Source of the DNA: Planctomycetota bacterium
Lineage (GTDB): Bacteria > Planctomycetota > Phycisphaerae > UBA1845 > UTPLA1
DNA length: 64,000 nucleotides
Direction of reading: 5' to 3'
NCBI GenBank assembly: GCA_016235815.1
Contig: JACRIM010000052.1
Coordinates: 62,001 to 126,000 of the forward strand
A program made the translations under genes and the position numbers. Of this stretch, positions 36,041 to 45,571 are shown in pieces (the first letter of the stretch is position 1; each line of letters begins with the position of its first letter). The notes below the pieces were generated by a model. The model made no database searches. It had not been told where the DNA came from and saw nothing but the letters and a program-made list of their open reading frames with translations.

Positions 36041-37578
36041 CCACCCGCCCGTCGAAACCCTGGTCCATGGAAGAGGATGCCGTTTCCACCATGACAGAAG
36101 CGCCGGTCGTCATGGACGATGCACCGGTGTCAACGGCTCCCTGCGGCGATTCTCCCCTCGCAGCCTCAGCGCAATCGAAATCGTTGTTATCGCCCGCGAA
36201 CCTCACGCTGGCCGCTGCAGCGCTCGCGGTCGCTGCCGCCGCGGCACAGGCTGCATTTCAATTTCAATTCGCGTGGCTTCCGGTCCTCATCGTCGCCGGA
36301 GTGAATATCGCCGCGTTCATCATTCTACGGACCAATCCAAGTCGTCCATCGACGACGCCGGGGGACCACAACACGCAGAACGACCCTCATCGTTCCGCAA
36401 ACCCCGACGACTCGGATTCCATCCAGCCCATTTGGAACGCGGCCGAGCAGCAAACCCGCGACATTCAGGTTCGCCTCGATTCGGTCGTAAGTGACCACGA
36501 ACAGATGTCGCTTGAACTTTCTCTCGCAACGGCTCAAAAACGTCAACTCTCAAACGTCCTCGACGCGCTCATACACCCGCTTCTTGTGGTTGACGCCTTC
36601 GGTCAGCTCTTTTACGCCAACCCGGCTGCCGCGACGCTTTTCCAATTCGACCGTGCCGCCGTGTCGCGCAAGCCGCTTGCGGATTTCATTACGGACAAGA
36701 AGCTCCTGACGCTTCTCCAGCAGGCGCGCGAGGCCGACGCACGCGCCGGGCGTCGGCGCGTTGAACTCGATATCAATGATCACGGATACGCGTTGAATAT
36801 CACGCCCTATTCCGCGGAGGCCGAATCCTCGCGGCACGGCATTGTCGCCGACTTGCGCGACATCACGCGTGACCGCGAAGCCGCCCGAAACAAAAGTGAA
36901 TTCGTCGCACACGCTGCGCACGAACTGCGAACCCCGCTTTCCGCGATTCGCGGCTACGTGGAAATGCTGGTCGATGGCGAGGCGGCCGACGAAAAGACCC
37001 GCGCCGAGTACTACGAAATCATCCAGGCCTCGGCTGACCGACTCGGCCGAATGATCAACAACATTCTCGACATCAGCCGCATCGAAGCAGGAACGGTCCG
37101 CGTAAACAAGGAGCCTGTCGCGGTCTCCATGATCGTCAAGGAAGCTGCCGACACCATGCGGCTCCAGGCTGAGAAGAAGAAAATCAACCTCACCGAGGAA
37201 CTCGCTCCTGTCGTCGATCGAATCCTCGCCGACAAAGACCTCATCCAGCAGGCCATCCTTAATCTCCTCAGCAACGCCATCAAGTACACGCCCGATGGCG
37301 GCTCCGTCCACGTCCGAATGGTCGCCTGCGACGACGGGCGAAGAATGAAAATCGAAGTTTCCGACTCCGGCGCCGGCATCCCCAGGGAAGATTTACCGAA
37401 AATGTTTGAAAAGTTCTTCCGGGTCGAAGCCAACAAATCGCTTGCCGCGGGCACCGGCCTCGGGCTGAATCTCGTCAAACAAATCGTCGAAGCCGTGCAT
37501 GGCGGCGAAATCAGTGTTACCAGTGAAGTCGGTAAAGGCAGCAGTTTCGCGATCACGCTCCCCTTATATGAGCCTTGA
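36037..37578 (+). CDS. PAS-domain sensor histidine kinase
   Basis: A 513-residue membrane kinase. Two hydrophobic spans (about 55-98) are followed by a coiled linker, a PAS domain (about 170-275; VLDALIHPLLVVDAFGQLFYAN), the dimerisation box with the phosphorylated His in HAAHELRTPL (about 293), and the ATPase with ILNLLSNAIKY, DSGAGIP and GTGLGLNLV. It would phosphorylate the response regulator encoded next. ATG 36037 has GAGG 8 bases before it; a GTG at 36028 is an alternative. The start overlaps the TPR lipoprotein gene. Confidence 0.92.
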   Translation: MTTRPSKPWSMEEDAVSTMTEAPVVMDDAPVSTAPCGDSPLAASAQSKSLLSPANLTLAAAALAVAAAAAQAAFQFQFAWLPVLIVAGVNIAAFIILRTNPSRPSTTPGDHNTQNDPHRSANPDDSDSIQPIWNAAEQQTRDIQVRLDSVVSDHEQMSLELSLATAQKRQLSNVLDALIHPLLVVDAFGQLFYANPAAATLFQFDRAAVSRKPLADFITDKKLLTLLQQAREADARAGRRRVELDINDHGYALNITPYSAEAESSRHGIVADLRDITRDREAARNKSEFVAHAAHELRTPLSAIRGYVEMLVDGEAADEKTRAEYYEIIQASADRLGRMINNILDISRIEAGTVRVNKEPVAVSMIVKEAADTMRLQAEKKKINLTEELAPVVDRILADKDLIQQAILNLLSNAIKYTPDGGSVHVRMVACDDGRRMKIEVSDSGAGIPREDLPKMFEKFFRVEANKSLAAGTGLGLNLVKQIVEAVHGGEISVTSEVGKGSSFAITLPLYEP

Positions 37579-37598
37579 TTCAAAGGAGACATCAGTCA

Positions 37599-38003
37599 AT
37601 GAACGCGACAAAAAAAGTCCTGGTCTGCGACGACGAACCGCACATCGTTCATGTCGTTGCCGCCAAACTTCGAAATGCGGGCTTTGACGTGACCACTGCG
37701 TCGGACGGTCAGGAGGGCCTCGCCTTTGCCTGTGCTCAGCCACCCGACCTCGTCATTACCGATTATCAGATGCCGTTCCTTAGCGGGCTTGAGCTGTGCG
37801 CAAAACTGAAGTCAATCCCGGCAACTAGCAAGATACCAATCATCATGCTTACCGCACGCGGATTCTCGCTCACCGAGGCGGACCTCGTGGAAACCAGCAT
37901 TCGAAGGGTGATCGTCAAGCCCTTCAGTCCACGCGAAGTTCTCGCCGTCGCGAACGAGATTCTCCTGAACAAGTATGCACCGGCGGAGGTCGTTCCCTCG
38001 TGA
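37599..38003 (+). CDS. Single-domain response regulator
   Basis: A 134-residue receiver domain with no output domain. The acidic pocket is Asp11/Asp12, the phosphorylated residue Asp55 (VITDYQMPF), Thr85 and Lys107 (VKPFSP). It is probably the partner of the upstream kinase. AAAGGAG lies about 11 bases before the ATG. Its stop overlaps the GTG start of the HD-GYP gene, so the phospho-signal probably passes to that protein or the pilus motor. Confidence 0.93.
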   Translation: MNATKKVLVCDDEPHIVHVVAAKLRNAGFDVTTASDGQEGLAFACAQPPDLVITDYQMPFLSGLELCAKLKSIPATSKIPIIMLTARGFSLTEADLVETSIRRVIVKPFSPREVLAVANEILLNKYAPAEVVPS

Positions 38004-39775
38004 ATTCGCAATTCAATCCGATCCAGACGATTGAAACCGTCGGACGGCTCCCTGCGCCCGACGTTCCGCCTCCCATCATGCAGGAGTCGCTGGACGAACT
38101 CGCCTGCGCATTTCGTCAGTTTGGACTTTGGCTCAGCCTCTGGTCGAGTGACGCGGAATGCCTCGCGAAAGATCATGACGCCGGTGCCTTTTGGCGATTG
38201 ATCGGCGCAGACAACAACAGCTTCCACCGAATCCTCGCAAACCAGGCAAGACTCGCCATGCAGGCGTATGCATCGGCTCGGGCGGATTCGTTGGATCTCA
38301 AGAGCACCGGACCGCTCGCGCCGAGTCTCCCGATTTTTGCAATTCCGTTGCGACGGGGCGCACGATGCGCCGGCGTCCTGCTTGCCGCGTCCATAACGTC
38401 TGCTGAGTTTGATGAACCCATGCTGCGGCTGTGTGGAGATCTTGAACTCGATCGAACCATGCTCGAATCCGAGGCCCGCCGGGTACAGGGTGCCGACCAT
38501 GAATTGATCGCGAAACTCATCCCCGCGCTCGCGTGCGCTGCCCGACAGTCGTCGCGCTTCGCGAAGCTCTCGGAAGAGGTGAAGTTCCTGACTCACAACC
38601 TCCAATGCACATACGAAGAACTTCACCTCATTTACCAGATCAGCGGGAAAATGAGCCTCAACAATAAGCCGGCACACGTGCTCGAGATGGTCGCGGATGA
38701 ACTGCTCGAAGTCTGTCGCGCCGAGAGTATTGCGTTTGTTCTCAGGGAAGACGTAACCGCGCCAGGTGATCGCGCCCAATATGGTGTCATCGCACCGGCT
38801 CTTAACGAGCGGATTATTCAGATTGGCGAGAATCTCCCGGGTCCGCGGCAACTCGAACGCCTCGCCGAATCGCTTGCTCCGGAATTGACGGCCGCGCTGC
38901 CGCATCTACTGATGAATGGCGCCGCGGATCATCCCGAAATCAAGTGGACCTCCGACTGGCTGCGCCATCTTGTGGTGTTGCCGCTCTGGCGAAACCATGA
39001 CCTCCTGGGCGTCATGTTCGCCATCAACTGCACCGATGGCGGCGATTTTACCTCCGTCGATGTCCAGCTCCTTCGTGCCGTGGCCGATCGCGTCGCTCCG
39101 TTTCTGGAAAACCATCAGCTTTACGGTGACCTGGCCGACCTTCTCATGGGTCTGCTCCATGCAATGGTGAATAGCATCGACGCCAAGGATACCTATACGT
39201 GCGGTCACTCCGAACGCGTTGCCCTCTACGCGAAATCCCTTGCCCAGGCTGCACACCTCCCCACAGGAACGTGTGACCGCATCTACCTCGCCGGACTTCT
39301 GCACGACGTCGGAAAAATCGGCGTCCCCGACGCCATCCTCTGCAAGACCGGCAGGCTCACCACGGAAGAATTCGACGCCATGAAAAAGCACCCTGAGATC
39401 GGCGCCCGCATTCTCTCGCGCATTCGACAAATCAACGATCTTCTTCCCGGCGTGCTTCATCACCACGAACGTGTGGATGGTCGCGGCTATCCCGACGGTC
39501 TGGCTGGAGACGAGATCCCTCTCTTTGGCAAGATCATCTGCATCGCCGACTGCTTTGATGCCATGACCACCAATCGAACCTATCGTGCGGCCATGCCATT
39601 GCAGGCCGCCCTGGCCGAGGTACGCCGGTGCGCCGGCACCCAGTTCGATCCGCATTTGACCGAGGCGTTTCTCGCTCTCAACCACGAAAAGATTGTCGAT
39701 GAGGCCCGCGCCTTGACCAGTGAAGCCGGTAACGCGGCGTGGATTAACGACGTTCGACCGAGTAAGGGAGTCTGA
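38000..39775 (+). CDS. GAF/HD-GYP domain protein (putative c-di-GMP phosphodiesterase)
   Basis: A 591-residue soluble protein. A helical N-terminal region and a GAF-like domain (about 215-375) precede an HD-GYP domain. LAGLLHDVGKIGVPDAIL (HD at about 434) and HHERVDGRGYPDGL (GYP about 495) are the metal and signature motifs; the domain hydrolyses cyclic di-GMP. The preceding 13-residue linker has DAKDTYTCGHSERVA, the first metal-His region. The GTG start overlaps the response-regulator TGA (GTGA). It probably sets c-di-GMP for secretin/pilus control. Confidence 0.92.
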   Translation: MNSQFNPIQTIETVGRLPAPDVPPPIMQESLDELACAFRQFGLWLSLWSSDAECLAKDHDAGAFWRLIGADNNSFHRILANQARLAMQAYASARADSLDLKSTGPLAPSLPIFAIPLRRGARCAGVLLAASITSAEFDEPMLRLCGDLELDRTMLESEARRVQGADHELIAKLIPALACAARQSSRFAKLSEEVKFLTHNLQCTYEELHLIYQISGKMSLNNKPAHVLEMVADELLEVCRAESIAFVLREDVTAPGDRAQYGVIAPALNERIIQIGENLPGPRQLERLAESLAPELTAALPHLLMNGAADHPEIKWTSDWLRHLVVLPLWRNHDLLGVMFAINCTDGGDFTSVDVQLLRAVADRVAPFLENHQLYGDLADLLMGLLHAMVNSIDAKDTYTCGHSERVALYAKSLAQAAHLPTGTCDRIYLAGLLHDVGKIGVPDAILCKTGRLTTEEFDAMKKHPEIGARILSRIRQINDLLPGVLHHHERVDGRGYPDGLAGDEIPLFGKIICIADCFDAMTTNRTYRAAMPLQAALAEVRRCAGTQFDPHLTEAFLALNHEKIVDEARALTSEAGNAAWINDVRPSKGV

Positions 39776-39779
39776 CGCC

Positions 39780-40115
39780 ATGTCCACGACGGTTAACAAA
39801 TATGGCGACGTCGCGGTCTTGTCCGTCAAGGACGATCTCGCCGGCGAGTCCGTTGAGCAGTTCCTCGCGCGAGCCAATCAGACGGTCAACGAGGGCATTA
39901 ATCTCGTCGTCATCGATTGCGCCAAGCTACACGCCATTGACAGCCGTGGGCTCGAAGCCCTCCTCGAGATTCAGGCCCGCTGCGAAGAGCTTCTCGGGAC
40001 CGTCAAACTGTGCGCGGTGGATGAAGCCTGCGCCAAGATCCTCGAAATCACGCGACTAACCTCGCGATTCGAAACGTTCGCCGACCTCGATTCCGCCGTC
40101 AGGAGTTTCAGGTAA
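39780..40115 (+). CDS. STAS-domain anti-sigma-factor antagonist-like protein
   Basis: A 111-residue STAS protein. NLVVIDCAKLHAIDSRGLEAL contains the phosphorylatable Ser55 in D-S-x-G (key part IDSRGLEAL). SpoIIAA-like proteins bind anti-sigma kinases when unphosphorylated. No matching kinase or sigma factor is in the window, so its partner is unknown, but it sits in the secretin-motor cluster. GGGAG stands 10 bases before the ATG. Confidence 0.88.
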   Translation: MSTTVNKYGDVAVLSVKDDLAGESVEQFLARANQTVNEGINLVVIDCAKLHAIDSRGLEALLEIQARCEELLGTVKLCAVDEACAKILEITRLTSRFETFADLDSAVRSFR

Positions 40116-40128
40116 CCCCGGAGTTCTC

Positions 40129-41943
40129 GTGGCCGCAAAGCAACCACACGCTGAATGGATGCTCGAACTCGATGTGCCGCAGGCCGTCGACACGACCTCC
40201 ATGGCGCCGGCACAACCGGCTGCCGCGGTACCGGCGCAGTCCACCCCGCACACGCGGCGCCAGGTAGGCCAAATCCTCCTCGCGAAGGGCCTCGTCACCC
40301 AGAAGCAAATCGACGAGGCCATCGACGAACAGCAGCGCCGCAAGCATCGTCAACTCCTGGGCGAGCTACTGGTAGAAATGGGAATGGTCTCGGAGGAGCA
40401 GGTCGTTGAGGCCCTCGCCGAGGCGTACAACGTGCCATTTGCCAAGCTTTCGCCGCGGCTCGCGGACCCAAAGGTCGTTCAGATTATTCCGCGCGATTTT
40501 CTTGAGAAACACTCCGTTCTGCCGCTGTTCAAAGTTCACGAAACGCTGACCGTCGCTCTCAGCGAACCGGCAAACGTCTTCCTTGTCGAAGAGATCGCCC
40601 GGATCGCCAATTGCCGTGTGCAGGTCGTCGCCGCCACCGTCGCCGACATTCACGCGCTTCTCGGCCAGTACATGAGCGCCGCAAACGTCTTCGTGATTGA
40701 CGACATCATCGAAGACGTCACCGGCGATGCCTTCGAGCTGATCGAGTCGAAGGTCGACGACATCACCAATCTTGAGGGCATGGCCGGCGACTCACCGGTC
40801 ATCAAGCTCGTCAATTACCTCATTTACTCGGCCGTCAAAGAGGGGGCCAGCGATATCCACATCGAACCCGACGACGGCCAGCTTCGCATTCGCTATCGCG
40901 TCGACGGCGTCCTTTATGAAAAACTTGCTCCGCCGTTTCAACTCATGGCCCCAATCGTCTCGCGTATCAAAATTATGGCTTCGCTCGACATTGCGGAACG
41001 CCGACTCCCGCAGGACGGCGGAATTCACGTTCTTATGGAACGCCGGCCCATCGACCTTCGCGTCAGCACCCTCCCCAACGGCCACGGCGAAAAAGTCGTA
41101 ATCCGAATCATCGACAATTCCCAGGCACTCTCAAGCCTGGAGACGCTCGGGTTCTCCATTGAGATGCTAAAGCAGATTCGCCACCAGCTCGCCCACCCGC
41201 ACGGTCTCGTTCTTGTCACCGGTCCAACCGGCAGCGGCAAAAGCACAACCCTCTATGCTGCCCTGACCGAGATCAACTCGCCCGAGCGAAATGTCTGCAC
41301 CGTCGAAGACCCCATCGAATACAACCTCAAAGGCATTAACCAGTTTCAGGTCAACGAAAAGATCGGCCTGAAGTTCGCGACTGTCCTCCGCTCGCTACTT
41401 CGCCAGGACCCCGACGTCATCATGGTCGGCGAAATTCGCGACGACGACACCGCGCGAACCGCGGTTCAGGCCGCCCTCACCGGCCACATGGTGCTCTCCA
41501 CCTTGCACACCAATGACTCTGTCTCCGCCGTAACCCGACTACACAACGTAGGCGTCGAAACATACCTCATCAGTGCAGCCCTCGACTCCGTTCTTGCCCA
41601 GCGCCTCGTCAGAAAAATCTGCTCGCACTGCAAAGAGGAGTACGAACCATCGCCCAGCATCAAGCATGCCCTCGAAAAAGCCGGCCTCTCCGCGACGAGA
41701 CTCTGTCGCGGCGCGGGCTGCCCCAAATGCCATCAAACCGGATACTCCGGCCGTATCGGCATTTATGAACTGTTTGTGCCCGATGAAGCCGTGCGTCAGG
41801 CGATCAGCGACGGCGCAACGTTGCAGCAATTGCGTGAACTCGCCAAGGCCGCCACGAGCACCACCTTGCTGAGCGACGGACTTTCCAAGGCCAAGGGCGG
41901 CATCACCACCGTTGAGGAGATCTTCCGCGTCTGCGTTGCCTAG
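40129..41943 (+). CDS. Type II secretion/type IV pilus assembly ATPase (GspE/PilB)
   Basis: A 604-residue hexameric motor ATPase at the inner membrane. The N-terminal GspE-N/MshEN-like domain (about 45-190; [19 protein letters not shown]) is a known c-di-GMP-binding module in some relatives. Walker A is GPTGSGKST (about 365), the Asp/Glu boxes run to [12 protein letters not shown] (about 427), the His box is STLHTND and the zinc knuckle CSHC...CPKC (about 500 and 530). GTG 40129 has GGAG 6 bases before it. With gspF it drives pseudopilus or pilus assembly. Confidence 0.95.
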   Translation: MAAKQPHAEWMLELDVPQAVDTTSMAPAQPAAAVPAQSTPHTRRQVGQILLAKGLVTQKQIDEAIDEQQRRKHRQLLGELLVEMGMVSEEQVVEALAEAYNVPFAKLSPRLADPKVVQIIPRDFLEKHSVLPLFKVHETLTVALSEPANVFLVEEIARIANCRVQVVAATVADIHALLGQYMSAANVFVIDDIIEDVTGDAFELIESKVDDITNLEGMAGDSPVIKLVNYLIYSAVKEGASDIHIEPDDGQLRIRYRVDGVLYEKLAPPFQLMAPIVSRIKIMASLDIAERRLPQDGGIHVLMERRPIDLRVSTLPNGHGEKVVIRIIDNSQALSSLETLGFSIEMLKQIRHQLAHPHGLVLVTGPTGSGKSTTLYAALTEINSPERNVCTVEDPIEYNLKGINQFQVNEKIGLKFATVLRSLLRQDPDVIMVGEIRDDDTARTAVQAALTGHMVLSTLHTNDSVSAVTRLHNVGVETYLISAALDSVLAQRLVRKICSHCKEEYEPSPSIKHALEKAGLSATRLCRGAGCPKCHQTGYSGRIGIYELFVPDEAVRQAISDGATLQQLRELAKAATSTTLLSDGLSKAKGGITTVEEIFRVCVA

Positions 41944-41964
41944 CGCACCTTCGGAGACCAAACC

Positions 41965-43248
41965 ATGCCCGCATTTGCATATTCAGCTCGCGACGCCAAA
42001 GGCGCCCTCGTGGAAGGCCTGATACAAGCCGGCAATCAATCCGATGCCGCAAAACTACTTCGCGCGGAAGGTAAATTCCCCGTGCGTGTCACACCCGCGG
42101 CCGGCATCGCGCCGAAGTCCGTTCCCGCCAAAACCACGCCGCGCGTTCAGGTGACAGCAAGCCGAACGGCGTCCGCGCCGGCAAACCCCGCGCCCAATGT
42201 GCTTGGCGACAAATACCGTTCCGACGATCTTATCTTCTTTACGAACCAGCTCGCGGTGTTAACCGAAACAGGTGTTTCCCTCGCTGAAGCCCTTGAGGCA
42301 TGTGAACACGACGGCAATTCCCCGCGCTTCGCCAAGGCCCTTCACGCCATCATCGACCGCGTTCAAGGAGGCAGCGAGTTCTCTGCCGCCTGTGCCGAGT
42401 TTCCCCGCATTTTCTCGCCGATGTACATCAGCCTCATCAAAGCCTCCGAAGCCTCCGGCATGATGGCCCCCATGCTCCGTCGCCTTGCCAATCACCTTGA
42501 AGCCCAGCGCGATATGACCAAAAAGATCAAAGGCGCCGTCACGTACCCCATCGTCATGCTCGTTTTCGCCATTGGGGTCACCGTCTTTCTCATGACCTTT
42601 GTGCTGCCGAAGTTCGCAAACATCTACAACGGCCGCGAGGACAAACTCCCCAAGCTCACAAAAGCCCTCATGGCATTTTCTTCCTTTCTCACCAGCTATG
42701 GCCTTTACCTGCTTCCGGCCATCGCCGCCGCATCCACCGGACTTTGGTACTACGCGACGCGCAACGAAGACGGTCGCCGACATTGGGAAACCATCAAACT
42801 CAAACTCCCCCTTTTCGGCCCGCTCTTTCACAAAACGTATCTCACACGCAGCCTGCGCACGCTGGGCACCATGATCGGTGCCGGCGTCTCCATCCTCGAT
42901 GGAATCAAGCTCACCTCGGGCGTGTGCGGCAGCGGCCACTACGAGCGAATGTGGAACACGGTTCACGACCGCCTCCAAACCGGCCAGCAGCTTTCCGAAG
43001 CCCTTGCCGACAATCCCAATGTCCCCAAGGCCGTCAACAAAATGCTCGCCGCCGGCGAACGCGGCGGACAACTCGGCGCCGTGATGGAGCGAGTCGCTGT
43101 CTTCTGCGACGCGGAGCTTGGTGTGGCCATCAAAACCATGACCAGCATGTTGGAACCCGCAATCGTCATGTTCCTGGGCACCGTCGTTGGCGGCCTGGTC
43201 CTTGCCCTGTTGCTCCCGATCTTCACGATTTCCAAGGCCATGCACTGA
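41965..43248 (+). CDS. Type II secretion/type IV pilus inner-membrane platform (GspF/PilC)
   Basis: A 427-residue integral membrane protein with two T2SF domains (about 80-200 and 285-405) and three membrane spans (VMLVFAIGVTVFLMTFVLP; LYLLPAIAAASTGLWYYA; IVMFLGTVVGGLVLALLLP). It couples the ATPase to pilin movement. GGAG before the ATG is well placed. The cluster in this window ends here; pilins, prepilin peptidase and PilM/N/O genes are not seen. Confidence 0.95.
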   Translation: MPAFAYSARDAKGALVEGLIQAGNQSDAAKLLRAEGKFPVRVTPAAGIAPKSVPAKTTPRVQVTASRTASAPANPAPNVLGDKYRSDDLIFFTNQLAVLTETGVSLAEALEACEHDGNSPRFAKALHAIIDRVQGGSEFSAACAEFPRIFSPMYISLIKASEASGMMAPMLRRLANHLEAQRDMTKKIKGAVTYPIVMLVFAIGVTVFLMTFVLPKFANIYNGREDKLPKLTKALMAFSSFLTSYGLYLLPAIAAASTGLWYYATRNEDGRRHWETIKLKLPLFGPLFHKTYLTRSLRTLGTMIGAGVSILDGIKLTSGVCGSGHYERMWNTVHDRLQTGQQLSEALADNPNVPKAVNKMLAAGERGGQLGAVMERVAVFCDAELGVAIKTMTSMLEPAIVMFLGTVVGGLVLALLLPIFTISKAMH

Positions 43249-43299
43249 CCCGAACCGGGCGTGACGATTTCCAATATGATCTCCGCTCGGAGCCGACCC

Positions 43300-44250
43300 A
43301 TGTCAACAAAAGACCAACTCCTCATTTTCCCCGGCTCGGCGAGTCCCTCCTTCACGCGGGCCGTCTGCAAACAACTCCGCATACGTCCCGGTCGCTGTCA
43401 GTCACGCCACTTTTCCGAAGGCAACACCTTCGTGCAGGTCGGTGAAAACGTCCGCGGCCGCGATGTGTTCCTTGTGCAATCACTCAGCTTCCCGGTCAAC
43501 GATCACCTCGTCGAAATGCTCTTCTACATCGACGCGTTCAAGCGAGCCTCCGCGAAGAGCGTCACGGCCGTGATCCCGTTCTTCAGCTATGGCAAAGGCG
43601 ATAAGAAGGATGAACCGCGCGTCAGCATCCGCGCCAGAGTCGTTGCGGACTGCCTCGAAGCGGCGGGCGTTGATCGCATTGTCACCATGGATCTCCACGC
43701 CCCGCAGATTCAGGGGTTTTTCCGAATCCCGGTCGACCATTTGTACGCCCTGCCCGTGATCGCGGCCTATTTCCGTAAAAAGATGAACACGGAATGGGTC
43801 GTTGTGGCGCCCGACGTCGGCGCTGCCGGAATGGCCAATGCCTACGCTCATGCACTCGGCGCAAAAACCGTCATCGCCGAAAAGGTCCGGCGCGACCATA
43901 ACGAAAAGGCCGTCGTCGAACGGATCATCGGTCATGTCGCCGGCAAAAACGCCCTATTGGTCGACGACTTCACAATCACCGGCGGCACCCTGATTGCCAC
44001 GGCCGAGCGCCTAAAAAAGGAAAAGGCCAACGATATCTACGCCGCGGTTGCTCACGGCGTGTTTACCGCCGGCACGGCAAAGAAGATTGACGCCAGCCCG
44101 ATCAAAGAGCTGATTATGACGGACACGATTGAGCATCAATTTGAGCCGCCCTCGAAAAAAGTACGCGTCGTCTCAGCCGCGTCGCTTTTCGCCAAGGCCA
44201 TCCAGAGCATCCACCGCCAGACCAGCGTCTCGGCACTCTTCACGAAATGA
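43300..44250 (+). CDS. prs: Ribose-phosphate pyrophosphokinase
   Basis: A 316-residue PRPP synthase, making PRPP from ribose-5-phosphate and ATP. It shows LIFPGSASPSFTRAV, the ATP/Mg loop IPFFSYGKGDKKDEPR, DLHAPQIQGFF and the PRPP loop VDDFTITGGTL. ATG 43300 has GGAG 8 bases upstream; an upstream start at 43261 lacks it. FSYGKGDKKDEPR differs from the usual SYARQDRK, a variation seen in class I-like divergent members, so kinetics may differ. Confidence 0.93.
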   Translation: MSTKDQLLIFPGSASPSFTRAVCKQLRIRPGRCQSRHFSEGNTFVQVGENVRGRDVFLVQSLSFPVNDHLVEMLFYIDAFKRASAKSVTAVIPFFSYGKGDKKDEPRVSIRARVVADCLEAAGVDRIVTMDLHAPQIQGFFRIPVDHLYALPVIAAYFRKKMNTEWVVVAPDVGAAGMANAYAHALGAKTVIAEKVRRDHNEKAVVERIIGHVAGKNALLVDDFTITGGTLIATAERLKKEKANDIYAAVAHGVFTAGTAKKIDASPIKELIMTDTIEHQFEPPSKKVRVVSAASLFAKAIQSIHRQTSVSALFTK

Positions 44251-44331
44251 CGGGCCGTCAACTCCTCATTCCGAGCACAACGGCGAAAGCCTTGTGGCAA
44301 GTCGAGTAATACGCTGTTCTGGTGCCCGCAC

Positions 44332-45264
44332 TCAAACCCCCGCAAGCAGCAGCATCAGCGCCTTCTGTGCGTGCATTCGGTTCTCAGCCTCATCAAAAAT
44401 GGCCGAGTTCTTCGTGCGCGTCACGTCATACATGATCTCATCGCCATAGTGCGCCGGCAGGCAATGCAGTAGCACGCAGTCCGGATTCGCCATCCCCAAC
44501 ACCTTCATGTCGATCGTGTACCCGGCAAAGACTTTCTTCCGCGCCGCGGCTTCGGCCTCCTGTCCCATGCTCGCCCATACATCGGTGTAGAGCACGTCGC
44601 TGCCCTTGGCCGCCCCCGGCATGTCATCGGTGATCGTCACGCTCCCGCCTGTTTTCCTCGCTATCGCCTGGCTGTCAGCCGTGACCTGCGGGTCCGGCTG
44701 GTAGCCCTTGGGCGCGATGATGTTCACGTGCATTCCCGCGAGCGCACCGCCAAGCATGATGGAATGGGCGACGTTGTTGCCGTCGCCGCAATACGTCCAT
44801 TTCAGCCCAGCAAGCTTGCCGCGTCTTTCAACGATGGTTTGCATATCCGCAAGGATCTGACATGGATGCTCAAAATCCGAAAGGCCGTTGATGACCGGTA
44901 CGCGCGAATGCTTGGCGAGCTCCAGCACGATATCGTGTCCAAACGTGCGGGCCATGATGATGTCCGCGAAACGTGACAGGACAATGGCGATGTCCTCGGT
45001 CGTCTCGCGCTCGCCAATCTTGAAGTCGGTGGGGGAGAGGTAAATCGCATGACCACCCATCTGGGTCATGCCGGCCTCGAAGGACACGCGCGTCCGCAGA
45101 CTCGGCTTCTGAAAGACCATGCCGAGGGTCTTGTTGGCAAACTTGCTCCGATACTCCTGTGGGCTTTTCTTCACGGCCGCTGCGGTGTCGAGCACAAGCT
45201 TCAGCTCATCGGGGGACAGGTCCTTCATCGACGCCAGACTTCGGCCTTTTAGCGGATTACTCAT
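44332..45264 (-). CDS. argF: Ornithine carbamoyltransferase
   Basis: A 310-residue enzyme joining carbamoyl phosphate and ornithine to give citrulline in arginine synthesis. The carbamoyl-phosphate loop is SLRTRVSFE (the STRTR variant with Leu), then DFEHPCQILAD and HCLPAHYGDE with the catalytic Cys. ATG 45264 has AAGGAG 10 bases upstream; the extra N-terminal frame to 45309 is not conserved. It stands alone on the minus strand, convergent with prs. Confidence 0.94.
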   Translation of the reverse strand: MSNPLKGRSLASMKDLSPDELKLVLDTAAAVKKSPQEYRSKFANKTLGMVFQKPSLRTRVSFEAGMTQMGGHAIYLSPTDFKIGERETTEDIAIVLSRFADIIMARTFGHDIVLELAKHSRVPVINGLSDFEHPCQILADMQTIVERRGKLAGLKWTYCGDGNNVAHSIMLGGALAGMHVNIIAPKGYQPDPQVTADSQAIARKTGGSVTITDDMPGAAKGSDVLYTDVWASMGQEAEAAARKKVFAGYTIDMKVLGMANPDCVLLHCLPAHYGDEIMYDVTRTKNSAIFDEAENRMHAQKALMLLLAGV

Positions 45265-45571
45265 GGGACAATTCTCCTTGGGTTTGGGCCGAGATTGTAC
45301 GATGGACATGGGGGGTGTCGAATCGACCCGGCCAGTGGGCCTGTGAGACTGCTCCGGCCGGCCTTGGCGCGATAACTCGCGTTGCCCTCATTCGCTGCTT
45401 GCGAAATATGGGGCTAATCGAATGGCCCTCGTCGATGGACCGCCCCTGGAAAGCAATACGGATATCGGGCATGACTTTTGCCTCGCTACGAGCATACAAT
45501 GGGGGAAGCGAGGGCCTCCACATTTCTCGCGCTGGGCAGGCGTCTAAGTGGAGCGTTACGGGGGAATCAGC
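45265..45571. other. Divergent intergenic region
   Basis: 307 bp between argF and the PKD-cyclophilin gene, which are divergent. Promoters for both must lie here, but I find no clear consensus -35/-10 pair, and no ARG box (palindromic TGAATATTCA-like) is apparent. Confidence 0.4.

Noticed and set aside
45265-45571. ARG box upstream of argF
   Set aside because: No palindrome like the known ArgR site was found.
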